NCBI GenBank assembly: GCA_902729315.2
Contig: LR746267.1
Location: 4,713,386-4,777,385, forward strand
From: Spirodela intermedia
Lineage: Eukaryota > Streptophyta > Magnoliopsida > Alismatales > Araceae
Reading direction: 5' to 3'
Length of the DNA stretch: 64,000 nt
How positions within the stretch are numbered: the stretch's first letter is position 1; every line of letters begins with the position of its first letter. A program made the translations under genes and the position numbers. The notes under the pieces were generated by a model that saw only the letters and a list, made by a program, of their open reading frames with translations, ran no database searches and was not told the DNA's origin. Shown one piece after another: positions 50,201 through 61,200 of the stretch.

Positions 50201-53200
50201 GTTTGCTTCGGTTCCATGCAAATCTAATTTACAGCACCTAGACAATACATCAAAAAGTAAAAAATCAACAATTTATAACGAAGATAATATCCACCAATGT
50301 TTTACAATAATCAAAGCTTAAACATTGGTTTCATAGTTTGTCAAAAATTTCTGCATATAGAGGCATACATGCAACAAAAGTTCAAACATGTTTTGAAGGG
50401 GAATTGAACATATAATCACCGCAGGGATGTGCATGTACTGGAAGATGTTCATAATGCTGATACTCACAAGTAATGCAAATATGATGGATGTGCATGTATG
50501 CAACAGGCAATGGTTTGATAAGGACAGTTGAAATATATAGCATCTGTACTTGAACGAGGCGCTTGTCAAGAGAGGAGGAATAAGGGATGCGATGCCAGAT
50601 GGTCAGAAACATCATGAGGGACTCTTTCCTACGGACTAAAAAAAAAATGACACAGCAAAAATTCATGGGGATAGAAACCAGTCAAGGTTGATCCAAAGGT
50701 AAGATCATAAGTTTTGAACCTAGAGATAGAGCCTATTTTTTTAAGAAATCTGATTCTCCAATTGGTTAAAGACTTAATATTTTATGTACTTAAAATGATA
50801 GTGTAGGTTGGAGAAATGCTACCTTAGCATCGAAATTAAGGACCACAACTTTTAAGCATGTATATATCCTTGACAGTCATACAAGCTTGGAAGGAAATCT
50901 GAGAAGAGATAATGCCTTTTCTGACATATTCAAGATATGCATGGAAGAAAAACGTGCGAAGGAACTTCACAAATTTACAGCCCATAAAAACGAAAACAAA
51001 GAAAAAAGTCGATTCCCTTCACCTTTCTCTCTTTTTTGCATTGAAATCAACTTCAAGTTTTGCATATATTTTTTTTGCTAGCTTTGATGCTTGATCATTG
51101 CTGGGATGAGCCTTTGAAATAAATACAATAATCCACTCTTTCTCATCATTTTGAACAATTAATTTCAGCCTTGGCTTTAAAATTGTCTTGAACTCGTCAA
51201 AGTCCTACATAGAAACCAGCAGTTTAAAGGATCCTGAAAGATTAAGTACCCAACACTTTGTCCTATTATCAGTAAAATTGTAAAACTGAGGGAGGAGTAC
51301 AGAATGGAAAGTACCTCACAGGTAACTAAAACCACTGTTGCATATGGTTCTCGAAACCAGAACACTGACTGTTCCTGTGGGAAACGACTTCGAAGCCTTG
51401 CATCAGTTGTCAGTATAAACTCAACAGGCAGGTTCTCGACATTTATGGGACTGTGAGTCTTGTTATTCAAGTAAGCCTTCTTGAATGGAGTTCGTTCCTC
51501 GAAAGCATCTTTGACAAGAGGCCACAAGTCACTTACATCCTCCACTGGAATAATAGGAGTATAAAGTGTTAATTGTTTCAAAGTGTCAACAGGTGGCAGT
51601 ATAAAGGAATTAGAAAGCGTCATGCTATCTAGACAGTCAGAAAACTTGTCATAAACATGTGGAATTTTTTTCTTAAAAATTGTATCCCTTGATGACGGGA
51701 TTAGCAAGACTCCTTATAAACAACGATCCTATAACAAGTGAGCGAAAGAGAAGTATGGCGAACAAGAACAGTGAAATGAGAAATGCATTGACAAGGGAAC
51801 TGCTGGCCTGTTAGACAGCATAAAATTCTCTCCATACAGATTTCCACAGAATGATGGTCGAGCAAACCAGAAAACTAAAGCCACCTTACGAATTTTACAC
51901 CTTAAAAAAAACAACAAAAAATTGCTATTTTACAGAATCTTTAAAAATAGTGGCTAATATTACAGATGGCATATGGTGATGGTGCAACAAGATAAGACCT
52001 TCTCAAGGACCCAATATTTCCAGGACAAGTCCACACAAACATTTGTTAAATTGGTCTAATGTATAGGTATTCAAGAGGGGGACGTTAGAAGGCAATACTT
52101 TCCTTGGAGATCAATGAGACTTCAATAGACATATGAGCTTGACGGTACCTTTTAGAGAAAAACCATATTCAAATAAAAATTGATGCACCACATTCTCCCA
52201 CCCTGGTTAAAACTTGTAACAGATATCGAACCAACACTGCAGCATTCCCTCAAATCTGGTAGGCAGCCTCTAACCACATTTGCAATTTCCCATGTGTTCT
52301 GTTTTTTATTATTTCGTTAATGTATACCCTAAGAAAATGATCCATTGACTTTTCCCCCCATATGTTTTATATGGTATGTGTCCCTTCAAAAAGAGTGGAT
52401 GAATTCTGGATGAAATCAGAATTGAATAAACTGCGAATAGGCAAAACCTTCTGGTAGACGAGCACATAAACAGACATTTATGCCGCCTGAAGACCTGAAT
52501 GCTAAGAGGGAGGTCGAACTGAAGAGGAAAAGGTGCATTGGAAGGGACTTAATGAGTAGACACAGCAAAGCAAAAAAATCGTGAACAGGATGGCCAGAAG
52601 AAACCGAACTAAGGAAAGTGGAGATTCAGGAATAAACAAGGCATCTTCAATTAGCCATAGTTAATAAAAGACGTCAACCCTCCAAAGAAAAGCTCGAAGT
52701 TAGGGGTACCAAAACTGATCATGGTGCTCAGGAGTATAGAGAAGCAAGAAGTTAATGAAATGGAAATAAAAAAGATATAGAAAGTAAAAAACGTGAAGAA
52801 AAAACCAGACCTCCAATAAAGGAGGTAGGTTCTGGCAAAAAAACAGAAACGAATAACCATTAGAATATACTGTTGTGCACCCAAATCTGTCAAAGTAGAG
52901 ATTCCTCGGTCGTACCTGGAGCAGATAGCCAGGAGATTTGCACATGACATATCGGAGTAAGACAATATAAATTAGAGGGATGGTGATCAGATAAAGTGTC
53001 AATGGATCAAAAATTCTGAGGTTTGGCAGGAAAGCTGATAAGAGGTGAAAGAACGGAGATGATGCAGATGAAATCACAATGAATATGATGTGGAATACGA
53101 TAAGTCCTTAAAGTGACCACCAAAATAATGGCGAGGTATTTCAAGACCCAAGAGATTTGAGGAAAAAGAAACAGACGAGTTGTGCTTGCAGAAAAAAAAG

Positions 53201-54220
53201 AGTCAAATAAACTACAGAGATATTTCGAAGGTTGGGCTGGGAAGAAGCAAAAGTTTTGAAGAAACATCTGCCATGTGAAATAGTTGGATGCTTGGAGGTC
53301 AGAGTTATTATTTCAGGAATATGCGACAACTATCTAGTCCAAAATTTATTAAAGGCGACCCTTGTTGTGAAGTCACCACTGTCCATGGGCGACCAAGTTC
53401 AAGTGAAAAATAGGCTTCCTTTCACGAGTTCTGTAGTGTATAATAGCGTTCAAATTCCTGACTTTATTTATGTGGAATTCAGTAAAGAATGGGGCCGTGG
53501 AAAGGATTGTAGAAATGGGACAAGGCCTAAGAGATGATGCGAGGCTTCTCAGATATGAACTAGCTAGGACTCCTTACGACAGGGTTCCTAGTTTAGGTGA
53601 ATATGTGGCAAAAGCTTTGGAGGCGAAAAGGGGGGTGCCCAGGTGCTATTTCCAGAAGCTGACGTTGAAAGAGTGGAAGAAGAGAGTAAGAAGTTTGCAG
53701 GCTACTGCAGTTCTCAGGCAAAATTTCCATAATAAGCTGAATTGAAAGAGAAACAATGGAGTGCTGTGTAGTAATGCCAATGAAAAATACGATGAATGGC
53801 TTCTACGAGAGACAATCAAATGGCAAACGGGAAAGGGTTCCGCCGCATTACACAATCGGAAGTGCAGACGATAGCCCCGCCACATTACACAGATCCATCG
53901 GACACTAGCATTTAATTAACAGAGCTGCCGCCGAGCATCCGGGATGATGCTTGACTAGAAGGGAGAGTTATTGAGAGCGTAATTCAAAGAGTCGCCCGCC
54001 GATCAACCAGGACTGAAGATACTGCGTATTGTCTATTCCTCAGATCCAGCGGAAGATCGGCCGGTCAAGCACATGGCATCCTTCGAGGAAACGGGAACAG
54101 ACGCCGAAAGCAACAGAAGAAAAAAGATGGACGGGACGAGGAGACGAGCCGCGTACCTGCGACGACGAGGCGGTTGCAGATGCTCTTGATGGTCCGGAAC
54201 TGGGCGAGGTAGCTCGCCAT
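41223..54220 (-). CDS. TRS130: TRAPPII complex subunit TRS130 / TRAPPC10 homologue
   Basis: About 21 exons encode roughly 1,275 residues. Approximate exons: 54220-54157, 51544-51315, 51204-51023, 50240-50055, 49875-49782, 48305-48139, 47691-47601, 47478-47316, 47118-47056, 46884-46791, 45690-45525, 45440-45220, 45000-44453, 44229-44015, 43847-43446, 43365-43276, 42949-42862, 42585-42400, 42145-41853, 41630-41541 and 41404-41223. The start MASYLAQFRTIKSICNRLV and blocks such as ENLPVEFILTTDARLRSRFP, EIRKLSEQRFMPVWNFCNFF, SLITFSGNPGPPLQLCDGDP and WMIAGRKRGHV match plant TRS130 (Arabidopsis CLUB). The C-terminal TRAPPC10 region has HVHPPQLALPGV and ends SSSYCVPAS. The protein is specific to the TRAPPII tether, a Rab exchange complex at the trans-Golgi needed for cell-plate formation. 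Intron 1 is 2.6 kb. Exon edges after the second were not all checked base by base. Confidence 0.93.
53232..53745 (+). pseudogene. Unidentified coding-like stretch inside TRS130 intron 1
   Basis: Two overlapping plus-strand frames look coding in composition. The first (about 53232-53537, no ATG at its head) contains LKKHLPCEIVGCLEVRVII and GDQVQVKNRLPFTSSVVYN. The second (53470-53745, ATG) contains GLRDDARLLRYELARTPYD and ends FHNKLN. A single frameshift near 53480-53510 would be needed to join them. I do not recognise a family. It is antisense to the host gene and could be a captured gene fragment, a transposon relic or chance. Confidence 0.25.
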
Positions 54221-55179
54221 GGGTGGCGGAGGACGCGAGGCCGGGCGAGCGCTCGCACTCGCACTCGCATGGACGACCCCGATAGGACTGCCGCCGGAGG
54301 CGGGAGACGCGACTCCCCGAGACGGCGAGGCGATCCGATCCGATCCGATCGGGCATCCACCGGCCTGGTTCGCCCGAGACACAAGAGCGCCCGCCACTGA
54401 GAGAGGGGAGCGAGAGGAAGAAGTATCCCGGAGTGGGGCCCACCGGACTGGTTTACGGCGCCTTACTCGTTATGGATAGAGGAGAGGCTCAACCCTGGAA
54501 AGAGCCAGCACCTGTATCGTCTGCCCCACGTGTATAAACAAGGGCCAATCAATCGTATGCTCTTCCCTCTACAGAATCAATGAAACGAGGATGAAGAGAG
54601 AGCGCTCTGCGTCGTTGGCGTTCAGACGACCAGCGACGGGGGAGTTCAGCTTCTTGGCATCTTTTCACGTCGAGCCATACGTTCGTTTTTCCTCGGCTCG
54701 ACAGAATCATTCATGGCAAATGGTCATGAAGAGCCGTAAAAAGGCTAAGAAATCTCGATCTGCGTGACGAAATCGGTATTTGCTTTGCTTCTGCTTTAAG
54801 GACAGGAAGTTCGTCAGATTAGGGGAAGCAGGTCCAAATAAGGTGGGGATTCAGGAATCGACCATCTGCTTGATCCATTTTTCAATGGGGTACGGGAAGT
54901 AGATGCTGAATGAGGGGATGGATGGAGATTGACCACTGCTGTAAGAACAGAGGATTCGTTCCTCATATTAGTTCCTACCCGGGGTATCAGCGGAGAACAC
55001 TGTAGCACCAGAGATCGTAGAAGAACAGCCTGCCGTCTTGTTCTCATCCTGTACCGTCGTCCAGGATCAGAGAAGTGGCGCACGGCAGCTCCACCAACAA
55101 TGTAATTTAGTGAGCGAATACAGATGCAGAGACGACATTCTACCGGCGGCAACGATGCAGAGATTTGACAATCAGACTA
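54221..55179. promoter_or_regulatory. TRS130 promoter side and 3' flank of the hydrolase gene
   Basis: Just upstream of the TRS130 ATG is a GC-rich stretch with a short GATCC pentamer run (about 54331-54350). The rest is mixed-composition DNA with no recognisable gene; it should hold the TRS130 promoter and the 3' untranslated region of the hydrolase. Confidence 0.45.
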
Positions 55180-56304
55180 TCAATCAACGGAAGCGGAGGG
55201 GATGGCGGAAGCATCACCGAGCTCGGGCTGCGGCAGCGGCGCTGAGGAAGAGGCGCCGCCGCCGACGCACCGATCATTCAGCCAGGAGAGGATGTGGCCC
55301 CGGACGACGGTGATGTTCTCTTCGGGCTCCCCGAACAGCAGCGAGTGCAGCATCCCGTCGTAGATCCTGATGGTCTTGTCCTCGCTGGCGGCCAGCTCGT
55401 AGAGCGCCTGGCTCACGCTAAGGTCGGTGACGACGTCGGCGCTGCCGTGGAGGACGATGAACGGCAGCGTCACCTCGGGGAGCCTCGAGTAGATGTAGTC
55501 TGTCACCCGCAGCAACTCCACAACCGTGCCTAGCCTCGGCCTTCCCCGGTACCTCAGCGGGTTGCGTCCGGCGACGGCGCGCTTCTCCGGTACCTTGACG
55601 GAAACGCTGATGAGGTCGACGGTGGGAACGATCGGCAATTTAGGGGCGAATCTGGCGACGAAGGTCAGGATCTGGGGCACCGGCCACCGCGGGCGGATGC
55701 TCTCGGAAATCCTGCACATTGGCGCCACCAGGACGGCTCCGGCCCACGCGCCTCCTCCCGGGGAGCGGCGGTGGCGCTGGTGGTCGCGGAGGTGGAGGAG
55801 CAGACAAAGGGCGCCGCCCATCGACTCGCCGTAGAGGAAGCAGGGGAGGGACGGGGGCTGGGCATCGCGCACGGAGTCGAAGAAGGCGAGGCAGTCCTCC
55901 GCGACCACGTTGACGTCGGGAACGAAGCCGCGGAGGCCGTCGGAGAGGCCGTGGCCGGGGAGATCGAGGGCGAAGCACGCGAAGCCGGAGCGGGCGAGGA
56001 AGATGGCAGTGGATTGGAAGGTCCAGCTGATGTCGTTGCCGTACCCGTGGACAAGGCAGACGACGGCGCGGGGCGGCGAGGCGGTGGGCAGCCAGGAGCG
56101 GGTGAAGAGGGCGATCCCCCGGGGGGACGTGTAGAAGGACTTGCTGCCCCGGACACCATGGGACGCGTAAAAGCCCTCCTCATCGGGGGATTCTCCCCAG
56201 AAGTGTGCTGCCGGAGCGGTGCTGCCGCCGTTGCCGTCCTCGCCAAACTGTGCCGCCCTCTTCTCCATGCTCTCTCCGCCACCGCCGCCGATCGTTTCCC
56301 CCAT
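55180..56304 (-). CDS. Monoacylglycerol-lipase-like alpha/beta hydrolase
   Basis: This is a single exon of 374 residues from ATG MGETIGGGGG; the frame extends upstream only to a GTG. After a glycine-rich N-terminal stretch comes FYTSPRGIALFTRSWLP. Next is the oxyanion segment VHGYGNDISWTF (about residues 85-96), then LDLPGHGLSDG. The nucleophile elbow GESMGG puts the catalytic Ser at about 161. The acid is Asp at about 290 in LHGSADVVTD, and the His is at about 320 in GMLHSLLFGE. This is the plant MAGL clade, which hydrolyses monoacylglycerols or lysophospholipids; one branch is caffeoyl-shikimate esterase. The exact substrate cannot be told from sequence. A TATA-like box on the minus strand at about 56409-56417 and a CT-sense array at 56371-56391 precede the start. 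Confidence 0.93.
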   Translation of the reverse strand: MGETIGGGGGESMEKRAAQFGEDGNGGSTAPAAHFWGESPDEEGFYASHGVRGSKSFYTSPRGIALFTRSWLPTASPPRAVVCLVHGYGNDISWTFQSTAIFLARSGFACFALDLPGHGLSDGLRGFVPDVNVVAEDCLAFFDSVRDAQPPSLPCFLYGESMGGALCLLLHLRDHQRHRRSPGGGAWAGAVLVAPMCRISESIRPRWPVPQILTFVARFAPKLPIVPTVDLISVSVKVPEKRAVAGRNPLRYRGRPRLGTVVELLRVTDYIYSRLPEVTLPFIVLHGSADVVTDLSVSQALYELAASEDKTIRIYDGMLHSLLFGEPEENITVVRGHILSWLNDRCVGGGASSSAPLPQPELGDASAIPSASVD

Positions 56305-56370
56305 TTTCCCCACTCAGCTGATCAGAAGGCAGGCGGGGGATCTTGATGGAGCCCCGGAGCGAAGAGACCG

Positions 56371-56391
56371 AGAGAGAGAGAGAGAGAGAGA
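56371..56391. repeat. (GA)n microsatellite in hydrolase leader
   Basis: About ten GA units lie between the TATA-like box and the ATG of the minus-strand hydrolase, so the transcript would carry CT repeats. Confidence 0.95.
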
Positions 56392-56404
56392 TGGGACGAA
56401 AGAG

Positions 56405-56420
56405 GGACTATAATATACGT
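56405..56420 (-). promoter_or_regulatory. TATA-like element of the hydrolase gene
   Basis: On the minus strand CACGTATATTATAG lies about 105 bases before the ATG, a plausible core promoter. It overlaps an ACGT core. Confidence 0.45.
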
Positions 56421-56707
56421 GAAACTCCGGTAACACAGAAACACACGAGCTAAGGGGGAGACTACAGCATCTAAAACTTTGTGGGTTTTGTTGTGGGTCC
56501 AATTAGATGAGGACCCCAAGAAGCCCTAGGGGCCTATGGTGAACATCTAAGACTTCAGACGGTTGTGCGGTCCTAGTGAGATCTTCGTCCAGTTGCAGTG
56601 GGTCAGTTTGGCTGGGGGTCTTGAGGTGATTGTTTTTTCAGCTAGGAGATGTGGAAGACTAGGTGGATATTAGAAGTGGATGGAAGATTCAGCCGGTAAG
56701 AAACAGA

Positions 56708-56751
56708 CCCAACACACTGATTTTAGATGAGTCGTAAAAGTGTGTGTTGGG
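56708..56751. repeat. Inverted repeat with 10-bp perfect arms
   Basis: CCCAACACAC at 56708-56717 is the exact reverse complement of GTGTGTTGGG at 56742-56751, with a 24-base loop. It lies just beyond the gypsy integrase relic. Confidence 0.8.
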
Positions 56752-56779
56752 CCAAACTTATTGTATGGTCTCTTTAAGA

Positions 56780-57345
56780 GTGAGGTTCGTTAATACGGGC
56801 AGGAGTGGAGGTAGGCAAGGTCACCTTCTGCAAACTCAAAGTCCCTCCACTTGCAGTTTGTCCTTCATGTGAGCTTGAGCTCTTGTCAAATGCTGCTTGA
56901 GTTGAATGAGGCTGGCATTCTGTTCCTATAGTAACTAGTCCAGCTCTCCTAATTTTGCTGATTGATTCTATACCATAGGAGAGTAGGCAAATCACGTCCG
57001 GAGATGATTCTAAATGGTACTGATCATGCAAAATAAGTAAAATTTATATTCAATCAGAATTCGACCAAAGCGAGTCATTTCTCTATTGGCACAAAGAGGT
57101 CCCCAATGAAGCATCAACATAGGTTTCCAACCCTCGATTAAACATGTCAATTTGTATGTTGGTTTGTGGATGGTATGAACTAGTCCGACAAAGAGTTGTG
57201 TTGAATAAGGAGGAAAATTTGCATGTGATTAATAAGGAAACCTTGGAGCCGAACAATGTCATGGATGAAAATTTGAGCAATACTTTTGGATGTGAATTGA
57301 TGACTTAGGTAAGAAAAATGGGTATACTAACTCAAATGATCAATC
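56780..57345 (-). mobile_element. Decayed Ty3/gypsy integrase core and C-terminal region
   Basis: Minus-strand motifs appear in the correct order across shifting frames. They are YTHFSYLSHQFTSKSIAQIF, then IVRLQGF, then SSYHPQTNIQIDMFNRGLETY (the integrase YHPQTDGQ..NR.LE block), then CFIGD and LALVEF. A QLKQHLTRAQAHMKD segment and DFEFAEGDLAYLHSCPY (the GDW.YLRL.PY-like block after the catalytic core) complete it. Several stops and at least two frameshifts break it. The element is not active. Its LTRs were not found. Confidence 0.85.
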
Positions 57346-58029
57346 ATAACCAAGAGTACTTAAATATTTATCAACTATATTAAAGCACCAGCATCTTCAA
57401 TAATCAGATACCATCTAGTTGAAGAGGAAGAAGTAAATGAAGGCACTACAAGTCAACGTTAATATCTAAAAATAACTCATTATTAAATTAATTAATCATT
57501 TATTCATTTAGAGGTGATCCTTTTAATCAATGGTGGGTCTCCATGAATCAATAATGTAGAAGAAAAGTTTTGGATGAAATTCTATGAGTGATGAGCCTGA
57601 TAACTAGTGGTGGTGAACACTAAATATTTGGTTTAGTGGAACTAAGCAAATGGGTGTTCTTGAGAGTGGGTGTAGGCAGTTGGCCTAAGATCCTTGAGCC
57701 CTCTATATTATGATTTCACACAAATATGTTTTCCTTCTCTCTTGTGCAATTTTCGTAATCTTGTGTTATGAGGAAGGAGTGCTCTTTATTATATGACATG
57801 TGAAGTTGTGTTGCCATTGAGGGCCATAAGGGATGATTTTTTAAAAGAAGAAAAGTTGTGCAAGAGGTTTTTCAAACCATGTAAATTTGGTGTGCTATTT
57901 TTTCCTTCCCCCCCCTCTCATTCTCTCTCTTGTGGTGTGTTTACATTAGGCTTTTGCTTTGCAACAAAGGGAATGAGGATGCTTGTCATCCCCAACATAC
58001 CAAGTTGGGCTTTTTGGACTTGATGATTG
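57346..58029. other. AT-rich intergenic DNA, probably degraded repeat
   Basis: No gene is recognised. It lies on the upstream side of the minus-strand gypsy relic and may be its further decay product. A C-rich/CT patch occurs near 57908-57930. Confidence 0.4.
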
Positions 58030-58260
58030 CATGCTATAGACCATGCCTTTGGGCCTGATTTCATTATACCTTTGAAGTTTGATGGACTGTGACTGAATAG
58101 GACATGACTATAATATCTAGAGGACTGCACTTGATTGGGACACCTTTGAACAATAATGGGTTTTGTTTGAGTGGGCTGTGCCTTTGAGCACTAATGGGCT
58201 ACACCTTAGTGAGCCATGTCTTTGAGTGCTAATACATTGTGCCAAAAATTACATTTAAGA
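58030..58260. repeat. Imperfect tandem repeats of a GGGCTRTGCCTTTGAG-like unit
   Basis: Variants of 'ccatgcctttgggcctgat', 'acacctttgaacaataatggg', 'gctgtgcctttgagcactaatggg' and 'gccatgtctttgagtgctaat' recur at roughly 30-45-base steps. The copies are degenerate and the array edges approximate. Confidence 0.5.
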
Positions 58261-61200
58261 ATAGACATACAGATTTTGTAAAATTACATCAAATCAAAAC
58301 CTCAAAATTTTGATGATATGTTTGATGTTTTGGGTGTTTCCTCTTGTTAACTTTCTTATGAAAAGATGTAAGCTTGTATTACAATTTAAGCCTTGCCACA
58401 TAGGTTGTCTTCTTAATTGAACTTATGACAATCCAGACAATGCTAAATGAAGACGTATCAACCTTAATCCTGAACATGTTATTTATCTCATAGGTGACTC
58501 CTTCGTGATTGATTTGATCATCAAGTTTGTATCATCAGTTTACACTTTATGTGAATTTATGAAATACCCTTTCATATCATTAAAACATTTATACTCTTAA
58601 CTCAATAGCTATGATAATATACTTTTGTTAGAGATCTTATGAGATGTATTAGTGTTGTGGAGAATGATCTAATGAGCTCTTTGACAAGCACAAGGAAGAA
58701 GAACCTGCTATAACTATGGACATAGGCAGATTCACTGAACCACTTGTATCTTTTGTGTTCTCTTCTCTTGCCTCACCCTTCCTCTTATTTCTTGTGTGTA
58801 TTTCTTCTGTTTTGAAAGGAGACACCTGCCCTCAACATCTTGTCTGATGTGTCATATATTGTATAGAAAATCCCTTTCTTAGCAAATATCTTTCATGACA
58901 AATCATTTCATTATATAAAACTCGAAAAATGTAATGGAATAACAAAGGAATTAGTCTAAGTTAGATCTTCATTCGAGAATTTCTGACAAGAATAACATAC
59001 TTATGAGTAAATTTTCTTTCTCTTTTTATGATTATTTCGCCATGTCAAAATCTCTAGGTCAACACTAGGTACACCTGCCATAATTATTATGTTATATGTC
59101 AACACAAAACTTAGAGAAAGAATGCAATAATGAAGGTGGCAAGGAGGGGACAAGCATAGGGTATATTGGTAGAGTTGATATATGGTTTTATGACTAGATG
59201 AATGACTTGCACATATGTCATAAGGGAAAAGGATGTCCTAATAGAGGTGTTATGGTAAAAAAAAAAAAAAAGGAGTTTTCTTCATGGAATTTGTTCTAGT
59301 TTTCATCAACAAAACTTGAGAGTAGTAGGACCCATAAAAATATTTAACTGTAGTAATGATAAAGCAACATAAATGTTTCTTTAAAAAACTAATTTGTAAG
59401 TAAATCTCTATGAGATAAACATGATAAACTAGTGTCTTTTCTATTGAGTCAACTATCAGCATATTGAATATGATAATAAGAAATCCAATTGAGTTCACAT
59501 ATTTCAGATATCACAATCCTGCATCAGAAATATGATTAAGATGTCAAAAATTTGTTGCAAAATATTTAAATAAAATTTACTACTATTTATTTTCTGATGG
59601 GCTTCAAACAGAAGAGAGGAGGGAACTTTTTCTATGCGACGGTTGAAAGAGACAAGAAAAGATGGGCACGGGCTGTGTAGAAAAGCAGCTTGGTAGAGAA
59701 GAAATCAAAGGAGACTGGGCAGAGAAAAATAAAAGTATAATTCTACATTTGATAACGAATATATTTTACAAATGAATATGTTTGAAAAATAAAAGGGAGA
59801 AGGGTAGCACGATAGGCATCGTTCTGTTTTCTTAGGGTGTTTACGCTATTTATCAGTTTAAATGAACCATATAATAAGGGAGGTTCCTCTTTATTCTTTA
59901 TTTCGTTTAGATCGTCACAAGGATTTTCACGTATATTGCGCTTCGCTCTGGTCGAAGTTTTGTCTTAGTTTACTCAATAATTCATTCACACGAAGGAGAA
60001 AAGTTCTGGGGTGTAGACGTTTCTCCAAAGTATTTTCTTGTCCATCAAAGTTTGAAGCGGAAGTCGATGCTGGTATCAGTCAGCGGGTTCCTCTCCCATG
60101 CGACGAATTGCATATCTGAGGATCCTACCGATCAATCCTAGATCTGGGCTCTGGCCGAAGAATTATGGAATACGGGGAAGAAAGTAGGGTCTCCTTCACT
60201 TCCCCCATTCGTAATGCGTTCACACACGTGGGCGTACGTGCGACTCTAACAGCAGGGAGGGGGGCAGGAGACGTTGGCAGGCACTGGTCGTCCTCTCTAT
60301 CCCGTGTGCTCCTCGGGATGTCTATTCTCCTACCAGAATTGGTCAGCCATGGCTCGTCACCAGCTAAAGGCCCTTCGTCCGCTTCCCTCACAATGGAAGC
60401 CCATCAGCGGCCGTCATTATTTCATCCCGAACAGTTTCAGCCGGAGAAGGGGGGCGGCGAGTGCGATTCTAAACGGACACTAGGATGTGACGTTGGTGGA
60501 CATGGGCTCCCCCAAGTCAAACAAGACAAGAGCGATTTGAACCCTTTTGTTCTCTTCCCCGCTCTGCTGCCTCTGAGCGTACTCGATCTTCGGCTGGGCC
60601 CGCCAATGCTTCTCCTTCACATCCTCGTCTCCCGGGGGGAGATTACGACCGCCACGAATATATCGTCCATGCAGGATATCGGAAGGGGTTGGGGAGGTTC
60701 TCGTTGCTTTCGTTGAGACCGTCCAGATAAGAAAAGAGATCGAAAAGGGAAGACAGGATGGCCAAAGCAGAGAAGTGAAAAGGGCAATGTGAGAGGGACA
60801 TGCTCCACCCACATCTCCGGATTTCTTTGATATTTAGAGCTTAAGTGTGGGGCTGTATCCACAGGCTGTTCTCGCAATAACAGAACAGTGTGGAGATAGT
60901 GGCCCTCTCGCGGGCTGATTTCATTTTCGACGTCATGTCATGGTATTATGGGTCCTTTTCACCCGAACACCCTCGAAAGTCCCGTTCTAATTTCCTTCTG
61001 CTTTCACAGACTGACGTGAGACGTCTCTGGTCTAGTCATCGCTGTCTTCTGTTAAACACGTTAGCCGCAGTAGCACGTTTCCTTCTCCTTCCAGCAAGCA
61101 ACAAGACGCTCACAGTTCTGCGCATACGTGATCTCTCTCCCTCTCTCTCTCTCTCTCTCTTTCTATCATGTTCGAGACTCAACCCACCAAGCGGACTTTT

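Noticed and set aside
56305-56313. Longer start for the hydrolase
   Set aside because: The upstream codon is GTG; ATG at 56304 is the first standard start.
55640-56346. Long antisense and alternative frames over the hydrolase
   Set aside because: The minus-frame product has a full catalytic triad. The others are low-complexity shadows.
60165-60716. 183-codon plus-strand frame starting ATG
   Set aside because: No domain, no hydrophobic or periodic pattern, no splice-consistent continuation. Likely chance in mixed-composition DNA.
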